Assembly (NCBI RefSeq): GCF_002005105.1
Contig: NZ_MSCV01000039.1
Span: 1-64,000 of the forward strand
DNA from: Methylocaldum sp. 14B
GTDB taxonomy: Bacteria; Pseudomonadota; Gammaproteobacteria; Methylococcales; Methylococcaceae
Length of the DNA: 64,000 nt
Reading direction: 5' to 3'
The notes under the pieces were generated by a model. It ran no database searches. It saw only the letters and a list, made by a program, of their open reading frames with translations, and was not told where the DNA came from. Below are positions 35,437 through 46,400 of this stretch, piece after piece; within the stretch, counting starts at the first letter, position 1; each line of letters opens with the position of its first letter. The position numbers and the translations under genes were made by a program.

Positions 35437-37626
35437 ATGAATCTGAACGAACTTCTCGCCATGCTCGATGCGCCGATTGTGGTCCGCCCGACCCGGCGCA
35501 TGACCCAGAGCGAGTTGGAGAGCTATCTCGACAAGGCCGCCGATATCCTGCGCGGCAACGCCGACCATTCCGAGTTTCGCGGTTATGTGTTTGCCTTGCT
35601 GTTCTACAAGCGAATCAATGACTGCTATGAGGAGGAGGTCCGTACTCAAGCCGCGAAGTTGAAGCAAGCCGGGGTTGCGGAAGACCAAGCCGTCTACCTG
35701 GCCCGCCAACCGGAACTACACCATTTCGTGGTGCCTGAGTCCGCCGCTTGGAACAAGGTCGCGCGCACCGCCAAGGGGCAGCTCGGCCAGGCGCTGAACG
35801 ATGCCATGCTCGCCATCGAGCGGGCCAATGCCCACCGCCAGAACAACTTCGATGGGATTCTCACCGGCAAGATCGATTTCAACAAACAGGACGAGCTGCC
35901 GCGGGACAAGCTGGTCAACCTCATCAATCACTTCGGCAGTCAGACCTTCGACCGTGCCCATGTGTCCGACGACCTGTTCGGAAACGCCTACGAGTACCTG
36001 ATCCGAAACTTCGCCAGCAAGGCGGGCAAGTCGAGCGGCGAATTCTACACCCCGGCCGAGGTGGGTTTTCTCATGTCCGAGATGCTGGAGCCGAAGCCCG
36101 GCATGAGCATCTGCGACTGGGCCAGCGGTTCGGGCGGGTTGCTGCTCCAGTGCATCCGCTACGTGAAGAAACATGGCGGCGATGTGCGCCAGCTCTTCCT
36201 GCATGGCCAGGAGTCCAACGTCGCCACCTACAACATCTCCCGCATCAACATGATCCTGCACGGCGTGCCGGTCTGGGATCACAAACAGGGCGACAGTCTC
36301 CGCGATCCGCGCCAGCTCACGTCGGCCAACCGTTTGAAGCAGTTCGACCGCATCATCATGAATCCCCCCTTCTCGCTGGAGGACTGGGGGTACGATACCG
36401 TGGTCTCCGGCGACAAGTTCGGCCGTTTTTCCTTTGGACTACCGCCCGCGTCCAACGGCGACTGGGCTTGGTTGCAGCATATCGCCAAATCGCTCAGGGA
36501 CCACAATCCGGAAACCGGAGAGGCCGGCAAGGGCATGGTGGTGATGTCCCAAGGCGTGCTGTTTCGCGGCCAGCCGGAGCAGACCGAGGAAGAAGACGGC
36601 CAGAACCAGAAGGCCGACACCGAATACCTGATTCGGCGCGGCTTCGTGGAGGCGGACCTGATCGAGTGCATCGTGGTGTTGCCCTCCAAGCTCTTCTACG
36701 GCAACGGCGTGCCCGCCTGCCTGCTGTTGCTCAACAAGAACAAGCCGGAAGCGCGCAAGGGCAAGACACTGATGATCTGGGCTTCGCGCCATTTCCAGAA
36801 GTCCAACCCGCAAAACCTGCTGCGCCCCTCGGACCTGATGCGCATCCTCGTGCCCTGGCGCGCCTTCGGCGATCTGGAGCAAGCCAAGGCCCTGGTGGAC
36901 AGCCATACGGCGCAACTGATTCGCGAGGTGGAAGAAAACCGTGACCAGCGCCTGACCGATATCGAGGACGCCTACGGCCCGGTACTCGCTCCGCTGGCGA
37001 AGCTGGAAGCCGAGCAGGCCCAACTCGCGTTGCTGGATTTGAAGGCCAAGGCGGTGGATGAAGCGGTCAGCCCCGATCACTCCTGGTTTCACCCTTTGGC
37101 ACCGCTCAAGGCGGAGGTGGAGAAGGTGCATGCCGAGATCGACGCCGCAGGGCGCGGCGACAAGGCCGCCCTGAGGACAAAGCTTGCCAAGCCGAAAAAG
37201 GCCTACGACGACGCTCGCAAGCAACTCATCGACGCCATCAGGACGCACCTCAAGCATCTCAACAAGGCGGTGAAGGAGCTGAAAAAACTGCAAGAGGAGC
37301 GGGAAGCCCGCGAGCAGGAGATTCGCCTCGCTGCCGAGCGCGAGATCGACCATATCAACGAGACCGCCGCCGACCTGCGCCGCATTCTGAACGATCCGGA
37401 TGAAGCGCGCCGTTACTTCGCCGTGGTGGACAGAGCCGAGATCGAGGAGAACGAATTCAATCTCAATCTACCGCGCTATGTGGATACCTTCGAGCCGGAG
37501 AAGGTGGTGCCGTTGGATGAGGCAATGAGAAATCTCAGTAACGCTTCCGACGCTGCCAGCAAAGCACAATCAGCGTTGCAAGAAATACTTTCCGCCCTGA
37601 CGTCAACATCAGCGGAGGTCACCTGA
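35437..37626 (+). CDS. hsdM: Type I restriction-modification DNA methyltransferase subunit M
   Basis: A 729-residue HsdM, an N6-adenine methyltransferase that methylates the site specified by HsdS. An N-terminal helical domain (about 20-160) is followed by the SAM-binding motif I DWASGSGGLL (227-236) and catalytic NPPF (309-312), with FGNAYEYLIRNFASKAGK just before. The C-terminal third carries a long charged coiled coil (about 600-690) for subunit contact. Its TGA overlaps the hsdS start (TGATG), indicating coupled translation. Confidence 0.97.
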   Translation: MNLNELLAMLDAPIVVRPTRRMTQSELESYLDKAADILRGNADHSEFRGYVFALLFYKRINDCYEEEVRTQAAKLKQAGVAEDQAVYLARQPELHHFVVPESAAWNKVARTAKGQLGQALNDAMLAIERANAHRQNNFDGILTGKIDFNKQDELPRDKLVNLINHFGSQTFDRAHVSDDLFGNAYEYLIRNFASKAGKSSGEFYTPAEVGFLMSEMLEPKPGMSICDWASGSGGLLLQCIRYVKKHGGDVRQLFLHGQESNVATYNISRINMILHGVPVWDHKQGDSLRDPRQLTSANRLKQFDRIIMNPPFSLEDWGYDTVVSGDKFGRFSFGLPPASNGDWAWLQHIAKSLRDHNPETGEAGKGMVVMSQGVLFRGQPEQTEEEDGQNQKADTEYLIRRGFVEADLIECIVVLPSKLFYGNGVPACLLLLNKNKPEARKGKTLMIWASRHFQKSNPQNLLRPSDLMRILVPWRAFGDLEQAKALVDSHTAQLIREVEENRDQRLTDIEDAYGPVLAPLAKLEAEQAQLALLDLKAKAVDEAVSPDHSWFHPLAPLKAEVEKVHAEIDAAGRGDKAALRTKLAKPKKAYDDARKQLIDAIRTHLKHLNKAVKELKKLQEEREAREQEIRLAAEREIDHINETAADLRRILNDPDEARRYFAVVDRAEIEENEFNLNLPRYVDTFEPEKVVPLDEAMRNLSNASDAASKAQSALQEILSALTSTSAEVT

Positions 37627-38969
37627 TGCTGACCCACCGCCAGGACACCATAATCAGTGACATACCGGAAGATTGGCTGTCAAAACCATTGCGCTCGCTA
37701 CTGGAAAAGCAGTTCTCCGGCGACTGGGGATCTGATGAAGGTGAGCAAGCCGTTTCGGTGCTGCGGTCCACCAATTTCACCAGCAGTGGCGCACTCGATT
37801 TCAGCGATGTCGCAACCCGCTATTTCAACCAGGATAAAGCCGAGACCTTCGGGCTAAAAAAGGGTGATCTCCTTGTTGAGCGTTCCGGCGGCGGCCCCGA
37901 CCAACCCGTCGGACGCATCGGATTCATCGCGGACGATCTGCCCGGCAATACCGTCTCCAATTTCGTGCAGGTTTTACGACCCGATCCTGGGAAAGTCGAT
38001 CCCGAGTTTCTTGGCTGGGTTCTATATGAATTGCAGCGCACCGGGATTATCGAGCGCGTACAGCAGCAGTCTACGCAAATGCGCAATCTCAATTGGCGCG
38101 ACTATCAAAGGTTGCTGCTTCCGTGGCCCGAACCCAACGAACAACGCCGCATTGCCGCCGCGCTAAAACTAGCCGATGACGCCATTGCCAAGGCCAAGGC
38201 CGAGCTGGCGGCGACGCGGGAGTTGAAGGGGTCGCTACTTCGCTCTCTTTTCAGCGAGGGTTTGACGCAGCCGGATGGACTGCACAAATCCAAATGGATC
38301 ACTTGCCCAACACACTGGAATATCAAATCCCTCAAGGCTTTTGCCAAAATTAGCTCGGGGTTCACAATGGGGCGTGATTTGTCACGGTACGGGACTGTAA
38401 CAGTACCCTATGTCACCGTGGTGAATGTCCAAGATGGCCGATTTGAGTTGAGCGATATTTGCTCCATAGAAATAAAAGAAGAGGAACTTGAAACGGATCT
38501 GCTCCAATATGGCGACATTCTCATGACCGAAGGCGGTGACCGCGATAAGTTAGGGCGCGGCGGTATGTGGCGTGAGGAAATTACACCATGCAGCTATCAA
38601 AATCATATCTTCCGTGTTCGGTTAGATGCCGAAGAGTACAAACCTGAGTTGTTCCACTTCCTAATTCAAACCTATCAAGCAAAAAACTATTTCTACTCTC
38701 ACGCGAAACAAACCAGCAATCTTTGCACAATCAATTCACGAGAGTTGAAGAATTGGCCTGTTCCGATTCCTCCTATGGAAGAGCAGGAAATAATGGTCGA
38801 TGCTTTTCAGGCCGTAGAACGCCAAGAATCGGCAGCTGAAAAAAAAGTGGACGCACTCCAGCAGATCAAAAAATCCCTCCTGCAAAACCTACTCACCGGC
38901 AAAATCCGCCTGCCGATAGAACAGGGCGAGGCATTAGCAGCACCCACCAAAGAAGCCCGCTATGGATGA
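37626..38969 (+). CDS. hsdS: Type I restriction-modification specificity subunit S
   Basis: A 447-residue HsdS with the usual two-fold plan: target recognition domain 1 (about 1-165), a conserved helical spacer (RRIAAALKLADDAIAKAKAE), domain 2 (about 215-390) and a second conserved helix ending LLQNLLTGKIRLP. Each domain reads one half of a bipartite DNA site; the site cannot be read from sequence. It overlaps hsdM by one base and hsdR by eight. The second domain is more AT-rich than its surroundings, consistent with domain exchange. Confidence 0.96.
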   Translation: MLTHRQDTIISDIPEDWLSKPLRSLLEKQFSGDWGSDEGEQAVSVLRSTNFTSSGALDFSDVATRYFNQDKAETFGLKKGDLLVERSGGGPDQPVGRIGFIADDLPGNTVSNFVQVLRPDPGKVDPEFLGWVLYELQRTGIIERVQQQSTQMRNLNWRDYQRLLLPWPEPNEQRRIAAALKLADDAIAKAKAELAATRELKGSLLRSLFSEGLTQPDGLHKSKWITCPTHWNIKSLKAFAKISSGFTMGRDLSRYGTVTVPYVTVVNVQDGRFELSDICSIEIKEEELETDLLQYGDILMTEGGDRDKLGRGGMWREEITPCSYQNHIFRVRLDAEEYKPELFHFLIQTYQAKNYFYSHAKQTSNLCTINSRELKNWPVPIPPMEEQEIMVDAFQAVERQESAAEKKVDALQQIKKSLLQNLLTGKIRLPIEQGEALAAPTKEARYG

Positions 38970-41900
38970 CCTCGAAGACTTCTTGCCCGCCGGATACACG
39001 GCGCCCACCGTTTCACGCCTGTTCAACGAAGAAACCACCGTCGAGCGGGAGATCATCGAGCATCTGCAAACGCCTGCGCTGGGCTGGACCTACCGGTCCC
39101 GCGAGCAGGTGACGGAACTACGCCCGGATGAGCGCGAAGTGATGTTGCTGCCGTTGCTGCGGGAAAAGCTGAAACAGCTCAATCCCGGCGTACTGACCGA
39201 CGAGGCGCGGGTGGACGCCATCGTCACCAAGCTGCGCGCTTGCCGCGACAACCGGCAATGGCTGGACTGGCTGCAAAACGGCGTCAACTACAAATTCGAT
39301 CCGGCCGAGAATGCCCAGGATGTTAGGCTGATCGACTTCGATAACCTCGACGCCAACGACTGGTGGGTGACCAACCAGTTTCCGGTGGAGGGCAACTCGC
39401 CCCGGCGGCCGGATATCGTGCTCTTGATCAACGGCATTCCGGTAGTGGTGATCGAGGCCAAGACAGCCAGCCGCAGCAAGCCCGATTGGCGCGAGGGGGC
39501 CAAACAGCTCGGCATGTACGCCGAGGAGATCGACCAGCTCTTTTATACCAACGCCTACGGCGTGGGGGTTAACGAGACCCGCATGATGTATGGCGTGCCG
39601 GGGCGGCGCTTGCAGTTCTGGCTGCAATGGCGCGACCCCTGGCCGCACGACATCGACGAGTTCAACGAGATGAAGGTCTCGCTTTACGGACTGTTCGATC
39701 GGTCCAACATGCTGGACTTTATCCGTCACTTCATCGTTTTCGTCACCAAAGAGGGTAAGACCGAGAAGGTGGTGGTGCGCTATCAACAGTACCTGGCGGT
39801 AAAGGACATTCTCGGCCGCGCAACCGACCTGAACCTGCCGCCTGAGAAGCGACGCGGGTTGATCTGGCACACCCAGGGCTCCGGCAAGACTTTGACGATG
39901 ATTTATGCCGCCCGCAGCCTGTGGGAAGACCCGAAGCTGAACCAGCCCACGGTGATCCTGCTGGTGGACCGCGAGCAACTCGGCGATCAGATGGACCGCG
40001 AACTGATGGCGACCGGGACGGAGAACGTTCACGTGGCGGAGAGCAAGCGCGATCTGGAGGCCAAGCTGGCGGGCGACTACCGTGGAGTGATTCTCACGAC
40101 CGTGCACCTCTTCGAGGGCATGCCGAAGCGGATCACCAAACAGCGGAAGAACGTCATCGTGATGGCCGACGAGGCCCACCGCACCCAGGAGCGGGAACTG
40201 GGCACCTACATGCGCGCCGCGGTGGAGGGGGCATCGCTGTTCGGCTTTACCGGGACGCCCGTCGAGAACGACGACCATAACACGCCGGTAGCTTGGGGCC
40301 AGGTAAAGGACGACGGCACCATCGAGCGCTACATGGGCCGCCCCTACACCGTCACCGATGCGTTGCGCGACGGCGTGGTCAAGCCCATTCACTGGCAGCC
40401 GCGCATGACGGACTGGCAACTTTATGGCGCCAAGCTGGATGCCGCATTCAAACGCGAATTCGGCCATCTGCCCGAGGCCGAACAGAAAAAGCTGGTAAGC
40501 GGTTCCTCTACTCTGGATGTCTTGCTGAAACTGCCGAAGCGTATCGATCAGATTGCAGATGATGTGGTGAATCACTTCACCGCGCACGTCCGCCCCAATG
40601 GTTTCAAGGCCATGCTGGTATGCAAGGACAAGGAGGCGGTCAAGCTCTACACCAAGGCCTTGCGGGACCGGCTGGGTGATGAGACGGTGATGGCCGTCAT
40701 CTCCGAAGCTCCCCAAAGCGACTCCGCGGAGATTCAAGCCCTCTATCTCGGCGACGCCAGGCGCAAAAAGCTGCTGAACGAATTTCTCATCCCGGCCCGA
40801 TCCGAAGTGCAGGAGCACCAGGACAAGCCCTATCGCAAGGTGGAACTGTTGGTGGTGTGCGACATGCTGCTGACCGGCTTCGACGCCCCCATCCTGCAGG
40901 CGCTCTATCTGGACAAGAGCTTGCACGATCACGGTCTCCTGCAAACCATCGCGCGGGTGAACCGGCCCTATAACGAACTGAAGGGGTACGGTCTGGTCGT
41001 CGACTATTATGGCATTTTCGATCATTTGAACGAGGCGCTGAACTACCGACCCGAGGAACTGGGCGATATCGCGTTTCCCTTCGAGCGCATCCGCGAGCAT
41101 TTCCGCAAGCAATTCGATGCCCTTTGGGCGCTCTTTCCCACCGAGACCGTGCCGCGCGACGGCTCGCATGACGCCTTTATCGCCGCCATGAAAATCCTGC
41201 GCGACGAGGAAGGCGCGGAAAAGGAGTTCGACACCGGCTACCGAAATCTGCGCGTGTTGTACGAGGCCTTGCAGCCCGATGAGCAACTGCGCGACTTTGT
41301 GCGCCCCTACGCCTGGCTGACAAAGCTTTACATGCTGTACCGGAAGAAGTTTCATCCAGACGCGGCGCTGGAGGCGACGGAAGAGGATGCCGCCCGCACC
41401 AGGGAGCTGATCCGCCGGCATATCGATGTGGAGGAGCTGGAAAAAGAGTTCCCCACTTATGTGCTGGACGAGCATTTCCTGACCAAGCTGAAAGACAAGA
41501 AGCCCGACGCCAAGGCGCTGGACATCGAGGCCATGCTGAGCGCCGAGCTGCGCATCCGTCTGGATCAGGACGAGGCCTTCCGGCCGCTTTCGGAAAAACT
41601 GCAACGCATCATTGATGAAAAACGGGCCGGGACACTGGCAGGCATCGCCCTAATCGCGGAATTGGAATTGCTCACCGAGGCAGTGCGGGCGGCGGTTGAG
41701 GAATCCAAACGCCCCATCGGTCAACAGCTGGCGTTGAAGGTCAAGACTCGAAACGCCGCGTTGAGCGAGACGCAAGCGGCGGAAGTGGCTGCTGCCATAC
41801 TCGAAGAAGCTGACAAATACTGTTTCCCCGGCTGGTGGAACAGTAGTACGGTGGACCCGGAATTATCGAAGGCCCTGCTGTTCTTGATCGCCCAACGCTT

Positions 41901-42006
41901 TTCGGCCTTGGGGCTGCTGTCGGGCGATGCAATGGAATTTATTGTATCGCTCGTACAGGTGCTCAAGCGCAAGCATTACAAACCGGGAGGCAAGGACGCC
42001 GAATGA
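38962..42006 (+). CDS. hsdR: Type I restriction endonuclease subunit R
   Basis: A 1014-residue HsdR. The N-terminal PD-(D/E)xK nuclease has Asp151 in RRPDIVLL, and Glu165 and Lys167 in VVIEAKT. The SF2 translocase has Walker A GSGKT (306-310), DEAH (403-406) and FTGTP (about 429-433), and later RVNRPY in motif VI. It pumps DNA and cuts unmodified DNA at a distance from the recognition site. All key residues are present, so the system should be active. It overlaps hsdS by eight bases and the following gene by four (ATGA). Confidence 0.97.
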   Translation: MDDLEDFLPAGYTAPTVSRLFNEETTVEREIIEHLQTPALGWTYRSREQVTELRPDEREVMLLPLLREKLKQLNPGVLTDEARVDAIVTKLRACRDNRQWLDWLQNGVNYKFDPAENAQDVRLIDFDNLDANDWWVTNQFPVEGNSPRRPDIVLLINGIPVVVIEAKTASRSKPDWREGAKQLGMYAEEIDQLFYTNAYGVGVNETRMMYGVPGRRLQFWLQWRDPWPHDIDEFNEMKVSLYGLFDRSNMLDFIRHFIVFVTKEGKTEKVVVRYQQYLAVKDILGRATDLNLPPEKRRGLIWHTQGSGKTLTMIYAARSLWEDPKLNQPTVILLVDREQLGDQMDRELMATGTENVHVAESKRDLEAKLAGDYRGVILTTVHLFEGMPKRITKQRKNVIVMADEAHRTQERELGTYMRAAVEGASLFGFTGTPVENDDHNTPVAWGQVKDDGTIERYMGRPYTVTDALRDGVVKPIHWQPRMTDWQLYGAKLDAAFKREFGHLPEAEQKKLVSGSSTLDVLLKLPKRIDQIADDVVNHFTAHVRPNGFKAMLVCKDKEAVKLYTKALRDRLGDETVMAVISEAPQSDSAEIQALYLGDARRKKLLNEFLIPARSEVQEHQDKPYRKVELLVVCDMLLTGFDAPILQALYLDKSLHDHGLLQTIARVNRPYNELKGYGLVVDYYGIFDHLNEALNYRPEELGDIAFPFERIREHFRKQFDALWALFPTETVPRDGSHDAFIAAMKILRDEEGAEKEFDTGYRNLRVLYEALQPDEQLRDFVRPYAWLTKLYMLYRKKFHPDAALEATEEDAARTRELIRRHIDVEELEKEFPTYVLDEHFLTKLKDKKPDAKALDIEAMLSAELRIRLDQDEAFRPLSEKLQRIIDEKRAGTLAGIALIAELELLTEAVRAAVEESKRPIGQQLALKVKTRNAALSETQAAEVAAAILEEADKYCFPGWWNSSTVDPELSKALLFLIAQRFSALGLLSGDAMEFIVSLVQVLKRKHYKPGGKDAE

Positions 42007-42770
42007 CACGAATCGCACGAATCGATCTGCCCAACGGTCGGCAACTCGACTACGAGATCCGCTCCGCAGCCAAGGCCAAGACTCTGCGCCTGAAGATGAC
42101 GGCACGGGAAGGCCTGACAGTAATCGCGCCCAAGGGTTTGAGCGAGGAGCGGATTGTTGAACTGGTGACCGGAAAGCGGGAGTGGATCGCGGCGCGCCTC
42201 GATCAATTCGACGAAGTGCGTCACTTGTTGGGCACACAAGTAAGCGTCCGTCCCGAAGCCTTCGACCTGCCTGCGCTGGCAGAGTCCTGGCGCGTGGAAT
42301 ATCGGCAAACGAAGGGCAAGACTGTCGCGGCGTGCACCGATCGACAGGGCCGGGTATTGGTCTATGGTGCGGTGAGCGAGGCGGAACGCTGCAAGGTTGC
42401 TCTGCGTCGCTGGCTGGCCAGACGGGCCAAGGAATCACTGGTGCCTTGGCTGGAAACAATGTCGGCCGATACCGGTTTGAAGTTCAGTCGTATTGCCATC
42501 AAGAATCAGCGCACCCGATGGGGAAGCTGTTCCGCCGATAATGCCATCAGCCTGAACGCCAAGCTGTTGTTTCTCTCTCCAGCCTTGGTGCGGTACGTAT
42601 TGATGCATGAGCTCTGTCACACATTGGAACGAAACCACACGAGCCGTTTTTGGACTCATCTACGCCAGTTCGAACCACAAACCGATTTGCTACATGGACA
42701 GATGCGCGACGCCTGGAAGAGGGTGCCGGCTTGGGCGCATCCGGTGCAAGGCGGAAAGGAGGGAATTTGA
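42003..42770 (+). CDS. YgjP-like (DUF45) zinc metallopeptidase
   Basis: A 255-residue protein of the YgjP/SprT-like gluzincin group. The zinc motif HELCHTLERNHTSRFW holds HExxH and the third ligand, preceded by the family motif RTRWGSC and a domain starting RSAAKAKTLRLKMT. Genes of this family often sit at the end of type I restriction operons. The role is not settled; proteolytic control of the restriction subunits is a possibility. Start and hsdR stop overlap as ATGA. Confidence 0.9.
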   Translation: MTRIARIDLPNGRQLDYEIRSAAKAKTLRLKMTAREGLTVIAPKGLSEERIVELVTGKREWIAARLDQFDEVRHLLGTQVSVRPEAFDLPALAESWRVEYRQTKGKTVAACTDRQGRVLVYGAVSEAERCKVALRRWLARRAKESLVPWLETMSADTGLKFSRIAIKNQRTRWGSCSADNAISLNAKLLFLSPALVRYVLMHELCHTLERNHTSRFWTHLRQFEPQTDLLHGQMRDAWKRVPAWAHPVQGGKEGI

Positions 42771-43499
42771 TCTGAACTCGTTTCTGCCTGAATTCGCAGT
42801 TTCCAATAGCGGGGCTGTCTCTACGCGCTGGCTGCCGTTTCGTGCGCGAATATCCGGAATCCTCGGGAATGCACCGCCTCGCACGTGGGCTCCGCTACGA
42901 ATTCCGTCCTTGACCTCGCCCTAGAACGTTTTCATCTCGCTCGTACGGCAAAACAGGCTTGGCGGAAGTCGTTGGCGCATTCGGCTCGGGTGAATGGATT
43001 CAAGCATTCGTAGGTCGGCAATCCTTTGCCGACGAAGACGCTCGGCCGGGACGTGGTGTCGGGAAAGGATTCCCGACCTACTCGCGAGTGCCCGTACAGT
43101 AGGTATGAAAATGCTCTAGCCCTTCGGGCCGGCGTGCCGCGGTCGCGATTTGTTCCGGGCAAATTTGTCTTTGGTGTGGCCAAAAGAACGGAGTCAAAGA
43201 CGAATCGGCCGGGAGCCGATTTGGGCGCGCGGAGCGCGACCGCCAGGGAGGGTGCGAGTCAGCGGCCATCCGGCGAGCGTCCTTTTTCCTGCGCGTTTCG
43301 CCTTGGATCGGGGACGCTCGAAGGGAACAAAAGCTGTAGCGTCCACTCTCGCGGACACTACGCCCAATCAGAAAATGCTTTAATCGGAAGAGGTCTTTTA
43401 CTCCAGCTGGATTCGGCGCAAGTCCGATCAATACTCAGCCGGTGAATTTCCTGTAGCCGGGTGCCGATCGACGTCCGGCTACGGAAAATGCGCGTGTTT
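42771..43499. other. Intergenic region at the right edge of the defence island
   Basis: 729 bases with no supported gene. It contains dispersed repeat copy B (42923-43117), a GC-rich stretch with short degenerate frames, and an imperfect hairpin (GTAGCGTCC / GGACACTAC) near 43339-43364 before the 3' end of the convergent secreted-protein gene. No tRNA fragment or integrase was found here. Confidence 0.6.
42923..43117. repeat. Dispersed intergenic repeat, copy B
   Basis: About 195 bases with ends AGAACGTTTTCATC and GTATGAAAATGCTCT. It is the inverted equivalent of copy A: CGTACGGCAAAACAGGC, GGATTCAAGCATTCGTAGG, a TCGGCAATCC block and GTACAGTAGGTATG all match copy A in reverse, with a shorter middle. 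Confidence 0.78.
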
Positions 43500-46400
43500 T
43501 CAGTTGATGATGCAGCCGAGGATCAGATCGACTTCTTCCAGCCAAGGCGCCGTGATTTCCGGCGAAATTTTCTTTCTGGCCAGTGCCCTGATCTCGTGCT
43601 TCAGAGCCGTGAGAAGAGACCGAGCGGCTGCGGTATGTCCCCGATCGAGAAGCTTTCCGGCCGTCTTGATTTGAGCCAGGAGGCCCTTCTCAAGTCCGCG
43701 CGGCAGGCCGGCCGCTTGGATGGCCTGCCCGAGCGAGGCCAGCTCGGCGGGGAAGTCCGCAGTCACCTGGACCGTGGCCGTTCCGGTCGCGGGCTCGGCC
43801 GAGCCGTCGGTGGGGATGGCTTGGACAAAGATCTGGTGCGTCCCGCAGGTGCCCGGCCGATAGGGCACGGGCGCCACGAAGGTGTCGCTGGCGCGGACCC
43901 TCGGAATGAGTTCCTGATCGAACAGCATGGCCCCCGCCTCCGGATCGCCGTCATAGAAGAGCGTGAGCACCGAGTCGAAGCGGGGGCCGCCGCTCCGGTG
44001 GCTGGCCCGAATCGTCACAGGCTGGTGCAGCAGCACCGGTCCCGATGGAGCCGCCACGTGGTCGATGGTCAGCGCGCCACTCCCTGTGGCTGGCGCCGGG
44101 CTGGCGGACGCCACATGGAAGACCTGATTGTAGAAGCCCAGGTTGTTGCTGTAGGTCTCGATCGGCACATCGGCCAGGGAGTTCAGCAGGCTGGCCGGAA
44201 TCGATCTCAGGCCGTGGTCCTGGATCTCCGGCACGAGTTGTCCGCCCTGTTCCATCCAGGCCACCACCCAGAACTTCCAGTCGGTATCCGCCGCCACCGT
44301 GCTCGTATTCCAGGTGGCCTTCGCGTAGACCCAGTTCTGCGGCGGGCTGTCACCCGCACAGGGATCGACGTCTCCCTGCGAGCCTCCGCAGAAAGCGGGG
44401 ATCGGCGCCAACTGGTCTTCTCCGATGAGGACCGCCGGAGCGAAGGCATCGGGGTTGCCGGCCTGGCTCTGGAATTGGCCGGTGGCGCCATCCCAGGGCT
44501 GGGCGTAAAACAGCACGTGCACCACGGTGCCCGCGGGCATGTCCGAGAGGCTGTAGTTGTACACCCGCGCCTGGAGAGTCACTGTCTGGCCTTGGGGCGT
44601 CTGGGTGATTTGCGGGCCACCGGGGGTGGTGCCGGGGGTCACGAACAGTCCCTTCATCTGGTAGAAAGGCGCATCCGCGACGTTGGCCGGCGTCGGCGTC
44701 TGCGAAATCGAGGTGCAGGCCGGAGAGGTCTGCGAGGAGGTGAAGCCCACCGGACAGTTGAACCACACTTGCTGAGGATTGGTGCCGGTAGGTGTTTTCT
44801 GCAGCCAGCGTTGCGGATGATTCAGCGCCACGTCCGGGAGGATGGGGTTGCCGTTGGCGTCAGTGTGGGCGTAGGCCTGTTTCCACCAGTTGCCCGACTG
44901 GACGGTGCCGGTGCTCAGGGGATCCGAGGCGAACCCGACGGCCTGGAAGCCTTGGGCCTGGACGGTGGTGTTCGTTGTGAGGGTGTCGATGGTGCCGGTC
45001 GGGGCGGCCTGGCCAAAGATGAAGCTCTGCCCCTGGTAGAGATAGTTTTCCGAACTGGTGGGTCCGCCCGGAATGCCGCGGTTGACGATCACTCCGGTGG
45101 AATCGGAGAAGGTGCTGGCCGAGGTGTTCAGGGTGCTGACCGACTGGCTCTGGTTGTAATCGAAGCTGGCGCTGCCGCTCAGCCCGAACCCCTCGATGTT
45201 GGTGCTGCCTGAAACGCTCACCGAGGTGTCGAAGGTGTGGGTGCTTACCGAGCCGCTGGTTACGTTATTGCCTCCGCCCTGTGTCCAGGTGATGGAAACC
45301 TGCTCGGGTGACTGCGAATCCCAAACTTCGTTGTCGGGCGACAGAGGCTGCAGCGGGTTCGCCGCGGGCAGATTGGCTTTTAGCAGCTCGAGGCTCCCCG
45401 GATAGGAAAGCGCATTACCCGGCTCATGCACCGGCTGGTACCACTCGATGGCCGCTCCCTCGGCGAGGTCGAGATAGACGACGTTGTCCGGCCCTGAGAA
45501 CTGCACGTGGAGAGGTGCCGTGCCGGCCGGACAGCCGTCCAGCGGCGGCGCACCGCTCACCGGGACGCAGTGCCCGATGACCGGATAGCTGTAAATGTTG
45601 AATTGCTCGGCCGTCGCCGCCACGCGATCGTCGAACAGAGTCTGCGCCGTCAGTTTGAACGAGTTGCCCTGGTAGGTGTTGTAGGTTTTCGCGACGGTGT
45701 TCTGGTGGGTTTGTGTCGCGGCCTGCGTGAGCTTGACGCTCACGCTGTCGATTCCAGGTACGCCGTAGCTGACCTTTTCCTCCGCGGATTCCTTGAACGC
45801 GACCGTGTAGCTCGTGGTGCTCTTGCGGCTCGCCTGGGTGCCGGTGGTGTCCTGGAAGTTGTACTGGGTGTTGAACGTATTCGGGAAGACCGAGACGTTG
45901 AGTACGTCGGGCACCGATCCGCCGGCCGGGGTGATCCAGTCCACGTGCATGGGCGGGAGACCCAGGATGGTGTCGGGCTGGATGTGATTGGCTACGGTCA
46001 CCTTTTCGGGCGGCCCCAACAACAGTGATCGCCCTTGGGTGTCGCCGGCTACCAAAAGAAGCGGGCTGTTGAAGAAAGGCGGAAAGCCCAAGATTGACGT
46101 ATTCGAGGCAACGCTGAGGGCGAAGCTATTCGCCGGATCCGCCCGGAGGATCTCAAGGTACGGCTGGTTTTGGCTCATCGGAAGGCTAAATGACAGCACC
46201 CTGGCGATTTCCAGGTTGGGAGGGCTGTCAGGACCGAGGTCCTCGTCGAAGTTGCCTACGGCCAACCCCAGATTGACAGCGCCGCCGGTGTCGATGGAAG
46301 CCGCCTGGGCAATGTTGAGCTGGCTGTCCAGCGTGAAGACCGCCGCTTTCCACGAGAAGTTATTGCCAGTGGAATCGGTCAAATAAGTGTAGGCGGCAAC

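Noticed and set aside
39118-41604. An 828-codon open frame antisense to hsdR
   Set aside because: It is the mirror of a strongly biased GC-rich coding frame. Its translation is repetitive in His, Gly, Val and Leu, has no family motifs, and hsdR on the other strand has every catalytic motif.
42923-43117. Short frames inside the dispersed repeats taken as genes
   Set aside because: The same bases occur in inverted orientation at 17.2-17.5 kb with different frames open, so the conservation is at the DNA level.
43461-45212. A 583-codon frame antisense to the FG-GAP protein
   Set aside because: Shadow frame with arginine- and glycine-rich low-complexity translation and no motifs.
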